Positions 45,041 through 53,186 of a DNA stretch of 64,000 bases are shown piece after piece; position 1 is the stretch's first letter, and each line of letters begins with the position of its first letter. The stretch is taken from contig NZ_JFHN01000025.1 of the NCBI RefSeq assembly GCF_000590885.1, positions 44,605 to 108,604 on the forward strand, read 5' to 3'. The translations under genes were made by a program, and so were the position numbers. The notes beneath the pieces were generated by a model. That model had not been told where the DNA came from. It was given only the letters and a program-made list of their open reading frames with translations, and searched no databases. This DNA comes from Erwinia mallotivora (lineage in GTDB: Bacteria; Pseudomonadota; Gammaproteobacteria; Enterobacterales; Enterobacteriaceae).

Positions 45041-45279
45041 AAAAAGACTCGTTATACCAAAGAACAGATTGCGCATGTACTGAAGCAGGCCGAGACCGGC
45101 ACTCGCGTCGGCGAAGCCCGTAAGAAGATGGGCATTCCTGAGGGTAATTTTTTAAACCAGAAGAAGAGATTTGCCGGTCGGGCGTGACAGACCAGCGATG
45201 CTTGTGGCAGCTGGAGAATGAAAAAAAGGGTGAAAATGTGATTGGCATAATGGAAATGTCAACAGCAGTCGAAGTTTGA
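45041..45279 (+). pseudogene. IS3-family (IS407-like) orfA transposase remnant
   Basis: The frame KKTRYTKEQIAHVLKQAETG, TRVGEARKKMGIPEGNF and LNQKKRF is the helix-turn-helix of IS407-group orfA proteins. It stops at 45185; the continuation GVTDQRCLWQLENEKKGEN is found in the next frame, showing a frameshift, and ends at 45277. No ATG start, no orfB and no clear terminal inverted repeats remain. Confidence 0.75.
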
Positions 45280-45354
45280 CCAACCTTTATTTAATATGTA
45301 CCAGCTCAGACTTGATCTGAACTTATCGATTATTTTTACAGGGAAGCAGATACG

Positions 45355-45840
45355 ATGGCACAGGACATCTTTATCAGAATTGAGGGTATTACGGGCGAAT
45401 CTCAGGATGCAACGCACCGGGGAGAGATTGAGGTTTTACGGTGGGACTGGTCAGTCTTTCAGAAAAACAATATGCACTCCGGCAGTGGCGGTGGCGCCGG
45501 AAAAGCTAAGGTTAACGATTTATATTTTAATCACTTCATCGATAACTCTTCGACAACGCTTCTTCAGTACTGCCTGAGTGGTAAACACATCCCTGAAGCA
45601 ACCCTAACGGTCAGAAAAGCCGGAGACTCATCACCTGTAGATTTTTTTAAAATCACTCTCCGCGAGCTAATTATCACTCGTGTCTTTCCTGTTGGATACA
45701 GGTATATGCCCATGCCAGTAGAGAAAGTGGGACTGGCTTTTTCAAAAGTAAAAATGGAATACCTGCCTCAGAGTGCAGAAGGTGGAAAAATGGGTGTGGT
45801 GGCGATGGGTTACGATATCAAAGCGAATTCATCCATCTAA
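45355..45840 (+). CDS. hcp: T6SS tube protein Hcp (TssD)
   Basis: Secreted hexameric ring protein that forms the T6SS inner tube and carries small effectors in its lumen. 161 residues: MAQDIFIRIEGITGESQDA, a charged HRGEIEVLRWDWSVFQ, KVNDLYFNHFIDNSSTTLLQ, CLSGKHIPEATLTVRKAG and the C-terminal MPVEKVGLAFSKVKMEYLP, all Hcp hallmarks. It lies about 30 kb from the core T6SS genes and is followed 21 nt later by an amidase and its probable immunity gene. Confidence 0.95.
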   Translation: MAQDIFIRIEGITGESQDATHRGEIEVLRWDWSVFQKNNMHSGSGGGAGKAKVNDLYFNHFIDNSSTTLLQYCLSGKHIPEATLTVRKAGDSSPVDFFKITLRELIITRVFPVGYRYMPMPVEKVGLAFSKVKMEYLPQSAEGGKMGVVAMGYDIKANSSI

Positions 45841-45861
45841 TCATTAATAAAGGAATATGAG

Positions 45862-46473
45862 ATGTATATAGACGAGGATGGTTATATTTTTGATGAGCGT
45901 ATAGAGAGAAAAATATTCAAGACCATAGAACGCGGCAGGCTGGGAAAAGTTAATGGTATTGTGGTGCATCAGACTCAAAGTCCCACAGTACAAAGTACCT
46001 TTAACAGCTACAATAATAAAAATGCAACCGGTGCGCATTTTTTAATAGATAAGAACGGTAAAGTTTATCAAACAGCGTCGTTATTTAAAGTGACCTGGCA
46101 TGTTGGCTTGATGAAGTCCAGATGCTTTTTAAAGAAGAAATGCAAACCTACTGAAACCGCATTGATAAGTTTGCATAACAGCCCATGGAAAAAAACAACA
46201 TTTAAGAATATCTATGACATAGAAAAGGAAAAAAACTTTCCTGAAAGATTCCCCAATAACAGTGACAGTATAGGCATAGAGCTTGTTGGATTGGCCACAG
46301 GTCCTAAGGGAAAAGAAGTTTTCGAAACGGTTACAGACAAGCAGAATGAATCTCTTAAATGGTTAGTTCCGGAACTGGCCAGGGTATTCAGAGTATCCAT
46401 GAGTGAAGTTTACAGACATCCCGATATAGGAAGAAAAAATAAAACGGAAGCGAGTACAGCACAATGGGACTAA
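45862..46473 (+). CDS. Zinc amidase T6SS effector (N-acetylmuramoyl-L-alanine amidase fold)
   Basis: Predicted antibacterial effector of 203 residues, no signal peptide, so it must be exported by a dedicated machine. Amidase_2 residues line up with AmpD: His36 in GIVVHQT, Glu140 in SIGIELVG (catalytic Glu), His186 in YRHPDI, Lys194 and Glu196 in GRKNKTE (His+8 and His+10, the spacing of AmpD Lys162 and Asp164, with Glu in place of Asp). It would cut MurNAc-L-Ala bonds in prey periplasm. It has an insertion near residues 83-130. Sits between hcp and an exported protein whose gene overlaps its end by 10 nt. Confidence 0.85.
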   Translation: MYIDEDGYIFDERIERKIFKTIERGRLGKVNGIVVHQTQSPTVQSTFNSYNNKNATGAHFLIDKNGKVYQTASLFKVTWHVGLMKSRCFLKKKCKPTETALISLHNSPWKKTTFKNIYDIEKEKNFPERFPNNSDSIGIELVGLATGPKGKEVFETVTDKQNESLKWLVPELARVFRVSMSEVYRHPDIGRKNKTEASTAQWD

Positions 46474-46874
46474 AAAAAATATTCATATGTTCAATCCTTT
46501 TTTCTCTTCCTTTATTTAGCCTGGCAGGTATGAAAGTTATTCGTCTGGAGATACTGGAAAGCGGTCACCCTGTGGAAGACACTAAAGACGATCCGAATAA
46601 CTATAAGGTAGTTTGTAAAGGCTGGAACCCCACAGAAAAGCAATTAATAGATTTTTTTGCTAAAGCGCAGATATCAGATCAAGGTTATGGGTGGCTTCAT
46701 GAGTATTACTCTCCCTGCATCGCTACCGGCACTGTCACATTCAAAGACGGTTCTTATGGAGAGTGGGGTATATATGATACTGGATATGGATCTGTAGATT
46801 TTAAGGACAAGACCGATAAAATCATAAAACAAAAATATTTCCTCAACTTAAAAAGCAAATGGCTTGAGGATTAG
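46464..46874 (+). CDS. Probable periplasmic immunity protein for the amidase effector
   Basis: 136 residues with a signal peptide (MGLKKIFICSILFSLPLFSL, ending AG) and a compact mature domain with two cysteines (YKVVCKGW, YSPCIATG) and an aromatic glycine-rich stretch (DGSYGEWGIYDTGYGSVDF). I do not recognise a named family. The start overlaps the amidase stop by 10 nt, the classic effector-immunity coupling, and periplasmic location matches a peptidoglycan-directed toxin. Confidence 0.7.
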   Translation: MGLKKIFICSILFSLPLFSLAGMKVIRLEILESGHPVEDTKDDPNNYKVVCKGWNPTEKQLIDFFAKAQISDQGYGWLHEYYSPCIATGTVTFKDGSYGEWGIYDTGYGSVDFKDKTDKIIKQKYFLNLKSKWLED

Positions 46875-47453
46875 ATCAAAAGAAAAAATCTGTTATTAAC
46901 AGATTCTTGATGATAAATGGAGATTGTTCAAAGTTCTGTATTTTTTTATTATCGGTACACAGCCTGAAGGCGGCATATATGGGATGTGCTAACTCGGATC
47001 TGATCTGACAGTTACCGGTTATTCATACAGGTGTCTGTCAGATTAAATCTGGTCAGATTCTTTTCTGCCCAGACCCGTTTTCCATCAAGTAAAGTGACCA
47101 TTGGCGCACTTCAGAAGAACATTTTCCCCCTGAGGAGTTCGCTCATTATTGTAATGCCACAGCAAGCTATTCATGTCCATTTACAGACTTTCCGGGTCTT
47201 CATATAGCTTCTTGCGGAACTTAATGTGATGCTAAATTCATACAGCAATAGCTAAATCTGCGCATTCACCTCCTGAGCAATCTCCCAATCAGGCGGCATC
47301 CGGCTACGGCAGCTGAAAACCCACACCCCGATTAATTGCGCGGGTTTCCGGCCATAAGTTGATTGTCAGACGAAGCGTATAAAACGACTTCTGCCCTGCT
47401 CCTGCCGGGAGTCCGGATGCTTCCACACCACGCCATACCGGCAGAGAGGACTG
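46875..47453. other. Gene-free region with degenerate mobile-element-like ends
   Basis: Contains a small dyad AATCTGTTA-T-TAACAGATT (46887-46905) after the immunity gene, lacking a T-run. At 46993-47030 lies a 38-bp sequence about 74% identical (by eye) to the segment just upstream of hcp at 45305-45341, sharing TGATCTGA and TACAGG. The 9-bp inverted repeat ATCTGACAG/CTGTCAGAT (47003-47011, 47035-47043) is next to it. These look like worn repeat or IS-end sequences. No gene supported in 47060-47450. Confidence 0.45.
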
Positions 47454-47924
47454 TCAGGACGCGGTATAAAATTGTGCGTCGCTACCAATTTTGCAGTTCC
47501 AGGTGACCGGAGAAAAACCGCCAGGTTGTTGCGATGCGCCCGAAGAGGCCACAGATGAGTATCTTTTCGTTTCGATAAGCAGGTGGTTGTCCGGCATGAT
47601 TTTGTAACGCGTGAACTCAACTTCTGGTGAGCCGCCCTTGTCACTCAGCCGCTGATGGTAGTCAGAAAAAATAATATATTTGTCGTCAGGGATCAGGAAG
47701 CTGTCGATCACCAGACCGCCGATCATTTTGATACTGCGCGGCTTACCATCGCGTTGACCTTCACAGTGGTCAAATGTGGTGACCATTCTGACCGCTTTGC
47801 CCGTGCTCAGCGCGGATTTGATCGCCTGATAGTCACCAAGAGAGGTGGATGATGCAGCGTAAGCTGCCACGCCGTAACTGCTGATACCCGCTAATACAGC
47901 GGAAAGTAATATCTTTCTGAACAT
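47454..47924 (-). CDS. VirK-family exported protein
   Basis: Exported protein of 156 residues from ATG 47924 (MFRKILLSAVLAGISSYGVA); the frame opens 12 codons earlier. After the signal peptide, TSLGDYQAIKSALSTGKAVR, MVTTFDHCEGQRDGKPRSIK, GGLVIDSFLI and ITWNCKIG-like C-terminus (SPVTWNCKIGSD) match the VirK family (PF06903) of Agrobacterium and Ralstonia, linked to virulence but of unknown biochemistry. Two cysteines could form a disulfide. No operon partners. Confidence 0.82.
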   Translation of the reverse strand: MFRKILLSAVLAGISSYGVAAYAASSTSLGDYQAIKSALSTGKAVRMVTTFDHCEGQRDGKPRSIKMIGGLVIDSFLIPDDKYIIFSDYHQRLSDKGGSPEVEFTRYKIMPDNHLLIETKRYSSVASSGASQQPGGFSPVTWNCKIGSDAQFYTAS

Positions 47925-48527
47925 TAAACACAGCCTCCAGTAAGAGAATAAAATTTCCAAAAAAACAGCGTGATAAAATTAACCTGAAAAACCGGAGGGA
48001 ACAACCGCTTAAGACTCTGGCCCGGATGGTTAAACCGGCCACTGTGTTAGCAGTCATATCGTTGTGGACTGTCAGAATAAGCAGTTCAGGTTAGTAAGCT
48101 GTGATGTTCAGGACATGGCGGGAGGGGATGTTATTGGCTTTTAAATGGGATTAGAGGCTGGTGGCTGGTGGCTGGTGGCTGGTGGCTGGGGGCTGGTGGC
48201 TGGTGGCTGGTGGCTGGTGGCTGGTGGCTGGTGGCTGGTGGCTGGATGGACTGGCCCGGTCATTCCCTGACCGTACTCACAGAGGGTATCTGCATCAATT
48301 TCAGTACATTGCACCAGGCGGAACGTGTCTGAAGGTTTCCACATAACAACGGGCAACATAGTTAAAAAATCGTTTCATCTCGTCTCCGATTCAAATTTTG
48401 TTGATTTATTACAGGAAAAATTATAACAACCGAATCTTTCCGCAGCAATAAAATTTGAACCAGATCACAAATTTCTTTAAATCAGCAAAAGCATCAGCAG
48501 GCAGATGCTGACCTGCTCACTATTTTC
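47925..48527. other. Gene-free region around the heptamer array
   Basis: About 600 bp between two minus-strand genes. Apart from the GGCTGGT array (48156-48246) it is AT-rich (especially 48360-48480) and should contain the virK-like promoter. I see no supported gene or terminator. Confidence 0.5.
48156..48246. repeat. 13-copy heptanucleotide tandem repeat (GGCTGGT)
   Basis: Thirteen consecutive 7-bp units, 91 bp. Unit 5 is GGCTGGG and unit 13 is GGCTGGA; the other eleven are identical GGCTGGT. It lies in the 47925-48527 gap between virK-like and mntP genes. Minus-strand reading gives a PPATSHQ-type low-complexity peptide (48141-48359) that I do not accept as a gene. Perfect short repeats of this kind vary in copy number by slippage. 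Confidence 0.9.
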
Positions 48528-49097
48528 TCAGCCCAGCAGGCCCAGATGTTCCACCAGAATACTGCCGCCAATACCAATCAATACCACGCCACCGAAAATC
48601 TCAGCCCACTTGCCCATTACCGGACCAAGGAAACGGCCAAGCAAAATGCCGATAGATGCCATGATCATTGTCGATGCGCCAATTGCCAGCGCGGTGGTGA
48701 CAATATTGACCTGCAAAAATGCCAGACCAACCCCAACCGCCATCGCGTCCAGACTGGTCGCCACCGCCGTCGCGGCAAGCAGCCAGAAACCATGTCGTTG
48801 TGGTGCTTCTTCTACTACCTCTTTTTTGCGGAACCCTTCCACAATCATTCGTGCACCCAGCACAAACAGCAGGGTAAATGCCACCCAGTGATCCCAGGCC
48901 ATAACGTAGCGGCTGGCAGCCAGCCCTACAGCCCAACCAATCAGCGGCGTCAGGGCTTCTATCACACCAAAAATTAACCCGGTGCGCAGCGCTTCTTTCA
49001 GGCTCGGACGGTGCAGACTGGCACCCTTACCGATTGCCGCTGCGAAGGCGTCCATCGACATGCCAAACGCCAGAATGAGAGTTGCATACAAATTCAT
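48528..49097 (-). CDS. mntP: Manganese exporter MntP
   Basis: Inner-membrane Mn(II) efflux protein, 189 residues (E. coli MntP 188). Start ATG 49097 ([20 protein letters not shown]) fixed by homology; the frame opens 25 codons upstream. The two half-repeats with metal-binding acidic residues are clear: [15 protein letters not shown] and [15 protein letters not shown]. Six membrane helices expected. Regulation: a MntR-box-like dyad lies 147 bp upstream, inside or next to its promoter. The GGGGAGUA core of a yybP-ykoY manganese riboswitch, known upstream of E. coli mntP, is not visible in this leader. Confidence 0.95.
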   Translation of the reverse strand: MNLYATLILAFGMSMDAFAAAIGKGASLHRPSLKEALRTGLIFGVIEALTPLIGWAVGLAASRYVMAWDHWVAFTLLFVLGARMIVEGFRKKEVVEEAPQRHGFWLLAATAVATSLDAMAVGVGLAFLQVNIVTTALAIGASTMIMASIGILLGRFLGPVMGKWAEIFGGVVLIGIGGSILVEHLGLLG

Positions 49098-49243
49098 TGT
49101 GGTTATACCAACTTGATAGCTGAGTCTCCGCTCAGGCCTCAAAAGAACAAATCTCGCGGGAAAAATAAGCACGAGAAGCTGAATGAAGAACGCATCCTGC
49201 CATGAATTTTTGCAAAAAAAAAGACAATAAAATCAGGGATTTG

Positions 49244-49263
49244 AGTATAGCCACGGCTATACT
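49244..49263. promoter_or_regulatory. MntR-box-like operator upstream of mntP
   Basis: AGTATAGC-CACG-GCTATACT: perfect 8-4-8 dyad with the ATAGC-N4-GCTAT core of enterobacterial MntR boxes as I recall them (AACATAGC-N4-GCTATGTT). Each strand carries TATACT, a good -10 hexamer, so divergent promoters may overlap the site. Followed on the plus strand by TTTTT, so a tight-loop terminator is the less likely alternative. Confidence 0.6.
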
Positions 49264-49364
49264 TTTTAACGAATGCTAAACACTCGGCGTAAATGAGAAA
49301 GAAAAAGCCTAAAAGAATTACCGCGTTAGCGTATTCGCCCCTGCGCAGTTCAGGGGCTTTTTTT
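49264..49364 (+). ncRNA. Candidate small RNA ending at a strong terminator
   Basis: A rho-independent terminator (GCCCCTG, 7-nt loop, CAGGGGC at 49337-49357, then T7) lies on the plus strand with no plus-strand gene upstream; mntP runs the other way. A short transcript starting just after the MntR-like dyad would be about 95 nt. Promoter evidence is only the TATACT within that dyad; there is no good -35. Confidence 0.35.
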
Positions 49365-49496
49365 GTCAGAAACAGCCCAAACTTGCCTGAAAATTTTACC
49401 GGGCGGAAAGAAGAGTCCTGCCAGTAAAAGTCAGCAGGATTGAACCAACCGGCAGATTACCGGACAATGCCCGTCACTGACCGGGATGGAATGCCA

Positions 49497-49739
49497 ATGA
49501 AAAACCCTTTTCTGACTTTTTTAATGCCCATGAGCACCCTGATGCTGGGCTTTCTTTCCGCCTTACTGTTGCCGGCTCCCTGGTTTGGCCTGAGCCTGAC
49601 GCATAAGCTGGTGGAAACCTTTCACCTGAGCGATGTGGGTCAGCTGTATACGTTAGTGTTCTGCCTGTGGTTTTTACTGCTGGGGGCGCTGGAATATGCA
49701 GTGATCCGCTTTATTTATCAGCGCTTTTTCAAGGTGTGA
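49497..49739 (+). CDS. Hypothetical 80-residue inner-membrane protein
   Basis: Small membrane protein with two predicted helices: FLMPMSTLMLGFLSALLLPA (about 8-27) and LYTLVFCLWFLLLGALEYAV (about 48-67), followed by a basic tail (IRFIYQRFFKV). I chose ATG 49497 (MKNPFLTF), with GGATGGAA upstream; the frame opens 19 codons earlier. Convergent with the mgtA operon. I do not recognise a named family. Confidence 0.7.
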   Translation: MKNPFLTFLMPMSTLMLGFLSALLLPAPWFGLSLTHKLVETFHLSDVGQLYTLVFCLWFLLLGALEYAVIRFIYQRFFKV

Positions 49740-49771
49740 AATGCGGGCGGATCACTTATCCGCCCTGGTAG

Positions 49772-49864
49772 TCAGGCCGCCAAAACCATTAACAGCCCGT
49801 TAGCAAAGATCACCAGCGCCACAAAAAACAGCACAATAGTGGTCACCACGTTGTTATTCTTCAT
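49772..49864 (-). CDS. 30-residue membrane peptide downstream of mgtA (MgtU/MgtR-like position)
   Basis: ATG 49864, 10 nt after the mgtA stop, preceded by GAGGAGAAAAGA, encodes MKNNNVVTTIVLFFVALVIF followed by ANGLLMVLAA and stop: one transmembrane helix with a polar N-terminus. Position and size recall the small regulators of Mg2+ ATPases (MgtR, MgtU, MgtS) that bind the transporter and set its stability. I see no sequence identity I can name, so function is inferred from synteny and topology. Confidence 0.65.
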   Translation of the reverse strand: MKNNNVVTTIVLFFVALVIFANGLLMVLAA

Positions 49865-49874
49865 TCTTTTCTCC

Positions 49875-52550
49875 TCAGAACCACTGTCCGAAACGACGGA
49901 TATAGAGTTGTTTCATTCCCTGGGCGACCACACAGTAGCCAAACAGGGTTGCCACCAGCCACGGGAAGTAAGACCAGGGCAGTGGAACCAGGCCAACCGC
50001 ATGTCCGAAAGGTGAAAAAGGAATATAAATACCCAGCACCATCACCAGACCGGTCATCAGCAGCACCGGCAACGCCGCACGGCTCTGAATAAACGGAATT
50101 TTACGGGTGCGCAGCATATGCACCACCAGCGTCTGGGACAGCAGCCCTTCAATAAACCAGCCGGACTGAAACAGCGCCTGATGCTCCACGCTGTTGGCCG
50201 CAAACACGTGCCACATAATAAAAAAAGTGGTGATATCAAACAGCGAAGAAGTCGGGCCGATCCACAACATAAAACGGCCAATATTTTTCGCATCCCATTT
50301 GCGTGGTTTACGCAAAAACTCCTTATCCATTTTGTCCCAGGGCAATGCCAGTTGAGACAGGTCATACATCAGGTTCTGGATCAGCAGATGGATTGCCAGC
50401 ATCGGCAGGAATGGAATAAATGCGCTCGCCACCAGTACGGAAAAGACGTTGCCAAAGTTAGAGCTGGCGGTCATGTTCAGGTATTTAATGATATTGCCAA
50501 ACGTCTCCCGCCCTTTGATAACCCCCTCTTCCAGCACCATCAGGTTTTTTTCCAGCAGGATAATATCGGCCGATTCTTTGGCAATATCCGTGGCGGTATC
50601 GACCGAAATGCCAATATCCGCATCACGCAGTGCGGGGGCATCGTTGATGCCATCTCCCAGAAAACCCACGGTGTGACCATTATGCTGAAGCGCCTGTAAC
50701 ACCCGGGATTTTTGCTGTGGCGTCAGACGGCAGAAGATCGTCCGGGTTTCGACCTGACGGGAAAGTTCGCCGTCATCCAGCCGTTCGATTTCATTGCCAC
50801 ACAGCGGTTCACCGGGTTCCAGCCCGACATCGCGGCAGATTTTGCTGGTGATCACCGCATTATCTCCGGTCAGCACTTTTACCGTCACACCATTTTCATG
50901 CAGCGCAGCGATCGCCTGCTGGGCGCTCTCTTTAGGCGGATCAAGAAAAGTCAGCAGACCACAGATAGTCAGCTCACGCTCATCTTCTTTACTCAGCGGC
51001 ATACGCAGCGGGCAATCCCCCAGGCAACGCTCCGCAATCAGCAACACGCGAAAGCCCTGCTGGTTCAGCGTTTCGACCTGCTGACACCATTGGGAACGGG
51101 CAGCAGCATCCAGCTCCCGGCGCACACCTGCATCCATCCAGTGACTGGCAACCGCCAGCATTTCATCCACGGCGCCTTTGCAAATCAGCTTCTGCTGATT
51201 ATTTTCGTCAGCGACCACAATCGACAGGCGGCGACGTTCGAAATCAAACGGCAACTCGTCAATTTTGCGATAGCGCCACAAACCACTGACCGCCAGATTA
51301 CCCTGACTGAAACTGAGGATCGCTTTGTCCATCAGGTTTTTCACCCCGCTCTGGTGACGGCTGTTCAGCCACGCCAGCTGCAAAACCTGTTCATTGTTGC
51401 GGCCGTATGCATCCAGGTGCTGCTCCAGAATGATACGGTCCTGAGTCAGGGTGCCGGTTTTGTCGGTACAGAGCACATCCATCGCGCCGAAATTCTGGAT
51501 AGCATTGAGCCGTTTGACCACCACTTTGCGCCGGGACATGGCAATCGCCCCTTTCGCAAGATTGGAGCTGACAATCATCGGCAGCATTTCCGGGGTTAAG
51601 CCCACCGCCACCGCCAGCGCAAACATCAGGGCATCGGTCCAGTCACCTTTGGTAAAACCATTGATGAACAACACCACCGGCACCATCACCAGCATGAAAC
51701 GGATCAACAACCAGCTGACGCTGTTCACGCCGCGATCAAACGCCGTTTGCGGGCGGCTGCCTGTTACCGATTTCGCCAGCTGACCGAACCAGGTGTGGTT
51801 ACCGGTTGCCACCACCACCGCCGTCGCCGTGCCGCTGGCAACATTGGTTCCCATCAGGCAGATACCCGGCGTATTCAGCACGTCAGCCTGCTCCGTGGTC
51901 ATGCTCTCCACACCCTCCGGCGTGGCGTGATATTTCTCAACCGGGATCGCTTCTCCGCTCAGCGCGGCCTGGCTGACGAACAGATCGCGTGAGGAAAGCA
52001 GACGCACATCTGCCGGGATCATATCGCCCGCCGAGAGGAAGATAATGTCGCCAGGCACCACATCCTGTAGCGCAATTTCCATCCTTACCGGCTGCGCCGT
52101 TTCGCTGCTGCGACGAATAACCGTGGCGGTGGTGCGCACCAGAGATTGCAGCGCTTGCGCCGCCTTGTTGGTGCGGTACTCCTGCCAGAAACGCAACAGG
52201 CCACTGAGGGCGACCATCACCAGCATGATGGTCACGCCGGTCAGGTCGGTCTCTTCGCCTTTGCGCAGCGGCAGCAGGTAATCAGTGAAATAGCTGATCG
52301 CCGCCAGCGCCATCAGCACCCAGATAAACGGATTATTGAAAGCCCGGAACAGTTGCAGCAGCGCATGAGGCGCTCTCTCGCTGGCAACCTGGTTTTTACC
52401 ATGCTCCAGCAGACGTTCAGCGGCATCTTCTGAGGTCAGGCCGTGGCGTTGGGTGTTCAGACGGGCCAGCGTGCCGTCGGCACTTTGGGTGATCTCGCTG
52501 GCAATGGCTAAGCTGCGGGCGAGTTTTAAGTTGGCGTTATGCATTTTCAT
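49875..52550 (-). CDS. mgtA: Mg2+-importing P-type ATPase (MgtA/MgtB)
   Basis: P3B-type ATPase, 891 residues, importing Mg2+ when external levels fall. Phosphorylation site CTDKTGTLTQD, actuator-domain SGEAIPVEK (T-G-E variant S-G-E), hinge GDGINDAPALRDADIG, and C-terminal helices NLMYDLSQLALPWD...FMLWIGPTSSLFDITT match MgtA/MgtB. The N-terminus is shorter than in E. coli MgtA. Start MKMHNANLKLARSL at 52550. Followed by a 30-residue membrane peptide in the same transcript. The long upstream leader with a Pro-containing mini-ORF suggests MgtL-like translational control. Confidence 0.95.
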   Translation of the reverse strand: MKMHNANLKLARSLAIASEITQSADGTLARLNTQRHGLTSEDAAERLLEHGKNQVASERAPHALLQLFRAFNNPFIWVLMALAAISYFTDYLLPLRKGEETDLTGVTIMLVMVALSGLLRFWQEYRTNKAAQALQSLVRTTATVIRRSSETAQPVRMEIALQDVVPGDIIFLSAGDMIPADVRLLSSRDLFVSQAALSGEAIPVEKYHATPEGVESMTTEQADVLNTPGICLMGTNVASGTATAVVVATGNHTWFGQLAKSVTGSRPQTAFDRGVNSVSWLLIRFMLVMVPVVLFINGFTKGDWTDALMFALAVAVGLTPEMLPMIVSSNLAKGAIAMSRRKVVVKRLNAIQNFGAMDVLCTDKTGTLTQDRIILEQHLDAYGRNNEQVLQLAWLNSRHQSGVKNLMDKAILSFSQGNLAVSGLWRYRKIDELPFDFERRRLSIVVADENNQQKLICKGAVDEMLAVASHWMDAGVRRELDAAARSQWCQQVETLNQQGFRVLLIAERCLGDCPLRMPLSKEDERELTICGLLTFLDPPKESAQQAIAALHENGVTVKVLTGDNAVITSKICRDVGLEPGEPLCGNEIERLDDGELSRQVETRTIFCRLTPQQKSRVLQALQHNGHTVGFLGDGINDAPALRDADIGISVDTATDIAKESADIILLEKNLMVLEEGVIKGRETFGNIIKYLNMTASSNFGNVFSVLVASAFIPFLPMLAIHLLIQNLMYDLSQLALPWDKMDKEFLRKPRKWDAKNIGRFMLWIGPTSSLFDITTFFIMWHVFAANSVEHQALFQSGWFIEGLLSQTLVVHMLRTRKIPFIQSRAALPVLLMTGLVMVLGIYIPFSPFGHAVGLVPLPWSYFPWLVATLFGYCVVAQGMKQLYIRRFGQWF

Positions 52551-53186
52551 TTGCCAGATCCTTAATTTTATTTTTGTTCAGGCGCGGGGAATCTCTCCTG
52601 CGCATGAGGATGTTGGTTTTTTTTGGGGATCGGGACGGGGCAGATAGCCCGGAACAGCGCGGTAAATTACAAGCGTCAGCCGCGCTCAGTTGGGCCTGTG
52701 TGCCATCGCCCGCCGCTGGTCGGAGGTTCTTTCATAATGCAGTCCTCTCCCGGCAATACGCGGGAAAAATGTAAGGAGCAAAACGGGGATGTGACACAGG
52801 AATGAAGTGAAACACTGCCCGCCGGTTTTTTTTCGGCAAGCAAACAACGGAGTTGGCTTACCTCAGAGGTTAAAACTTAAGGGGTGACTGTCCAATCGGG
52901 TTCTCCATTGATGAAATCGCCGCCACTATAATTCTGCCCGCCGGGGATGTAAACCCTCGATAAAAAGAGCGTTTCTAAAAAAAATCATCAACAATCATCT
53001 ATAAAACATAACGTTAAGAGATAATAACCGGAAATAACTACCTCTTTCTTACCTAAACCCTTTATCAACCATTTGCATTTAGCACTGAAGTGCGTACTTT
53101 GCATTCCCGCAGACAAATGACAGGATCAACACCCGCTATCGGATATCACTTTACAGTCAGGCGAACAGATCAGGAGCAAGACGACA
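52551..53186. other. Long divergent intergenic region mgtA / hydrolase
   Basis: About 635 bp. The mgtA side (52551-52900) is a long leader containing the candidate leader peptide. The central part 52900-53080 is AT-rich and should hold divergent promoters. I looked for a PhoP box (two GGTTTA/TGTTTA repeats spaced by five) and did not find a convincing one. Confidence 0.5.
52676..52735 (-). CDS. Candidate MgtL-like leader peptide upstream of mgtA
   Basis: ATG 52735, with GAGAGGA upstream, encodes MKEPPTSGGRWHTGPTERG and stops 125 nt before the mgtA ATG. Pro4-Pro5 and Pro15 (codons CCT CCG, CCA) are the kind of stalling residues used by MgtL in enteric mgtA leaders. Sequence differs from E. 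coli MgtL, so this is a positional and compositional proposal. Confidence 0.4.
   Translation of the reverse strand: MKEPPTSGGRWHTGPTERG

Noticed and set aside
48156..48246. CRISPR-like repetition
   Set aside because: Units are 7 bp with no spacers and no cas genes; a simple tandem repeat. The 165-bp repeats at 63515 are coding and contiguous, also not CRISPR.
48141..48359. 72-residue minus-strand frame with PPATSHQ repeats
   Set aside because: The repeats are the direct translation of the heptamer array; no ribosome site and no family. Treated as a consequence of the DNA repeat.
49098..49243. yybP-ykoY manganese riboswitch upstream of mntP
   Set aside because: Expected from E. coli, but the conserved GGGGAGUA core is not visible on the minus strand between 49098 and 49400; a covariance search would be decisive.
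52800..53080. PhoP box for mgtA
   Set aside because: I looked for two (G/T)GTTTA repeats separated by five bases on both strands and found only weak partial matches.
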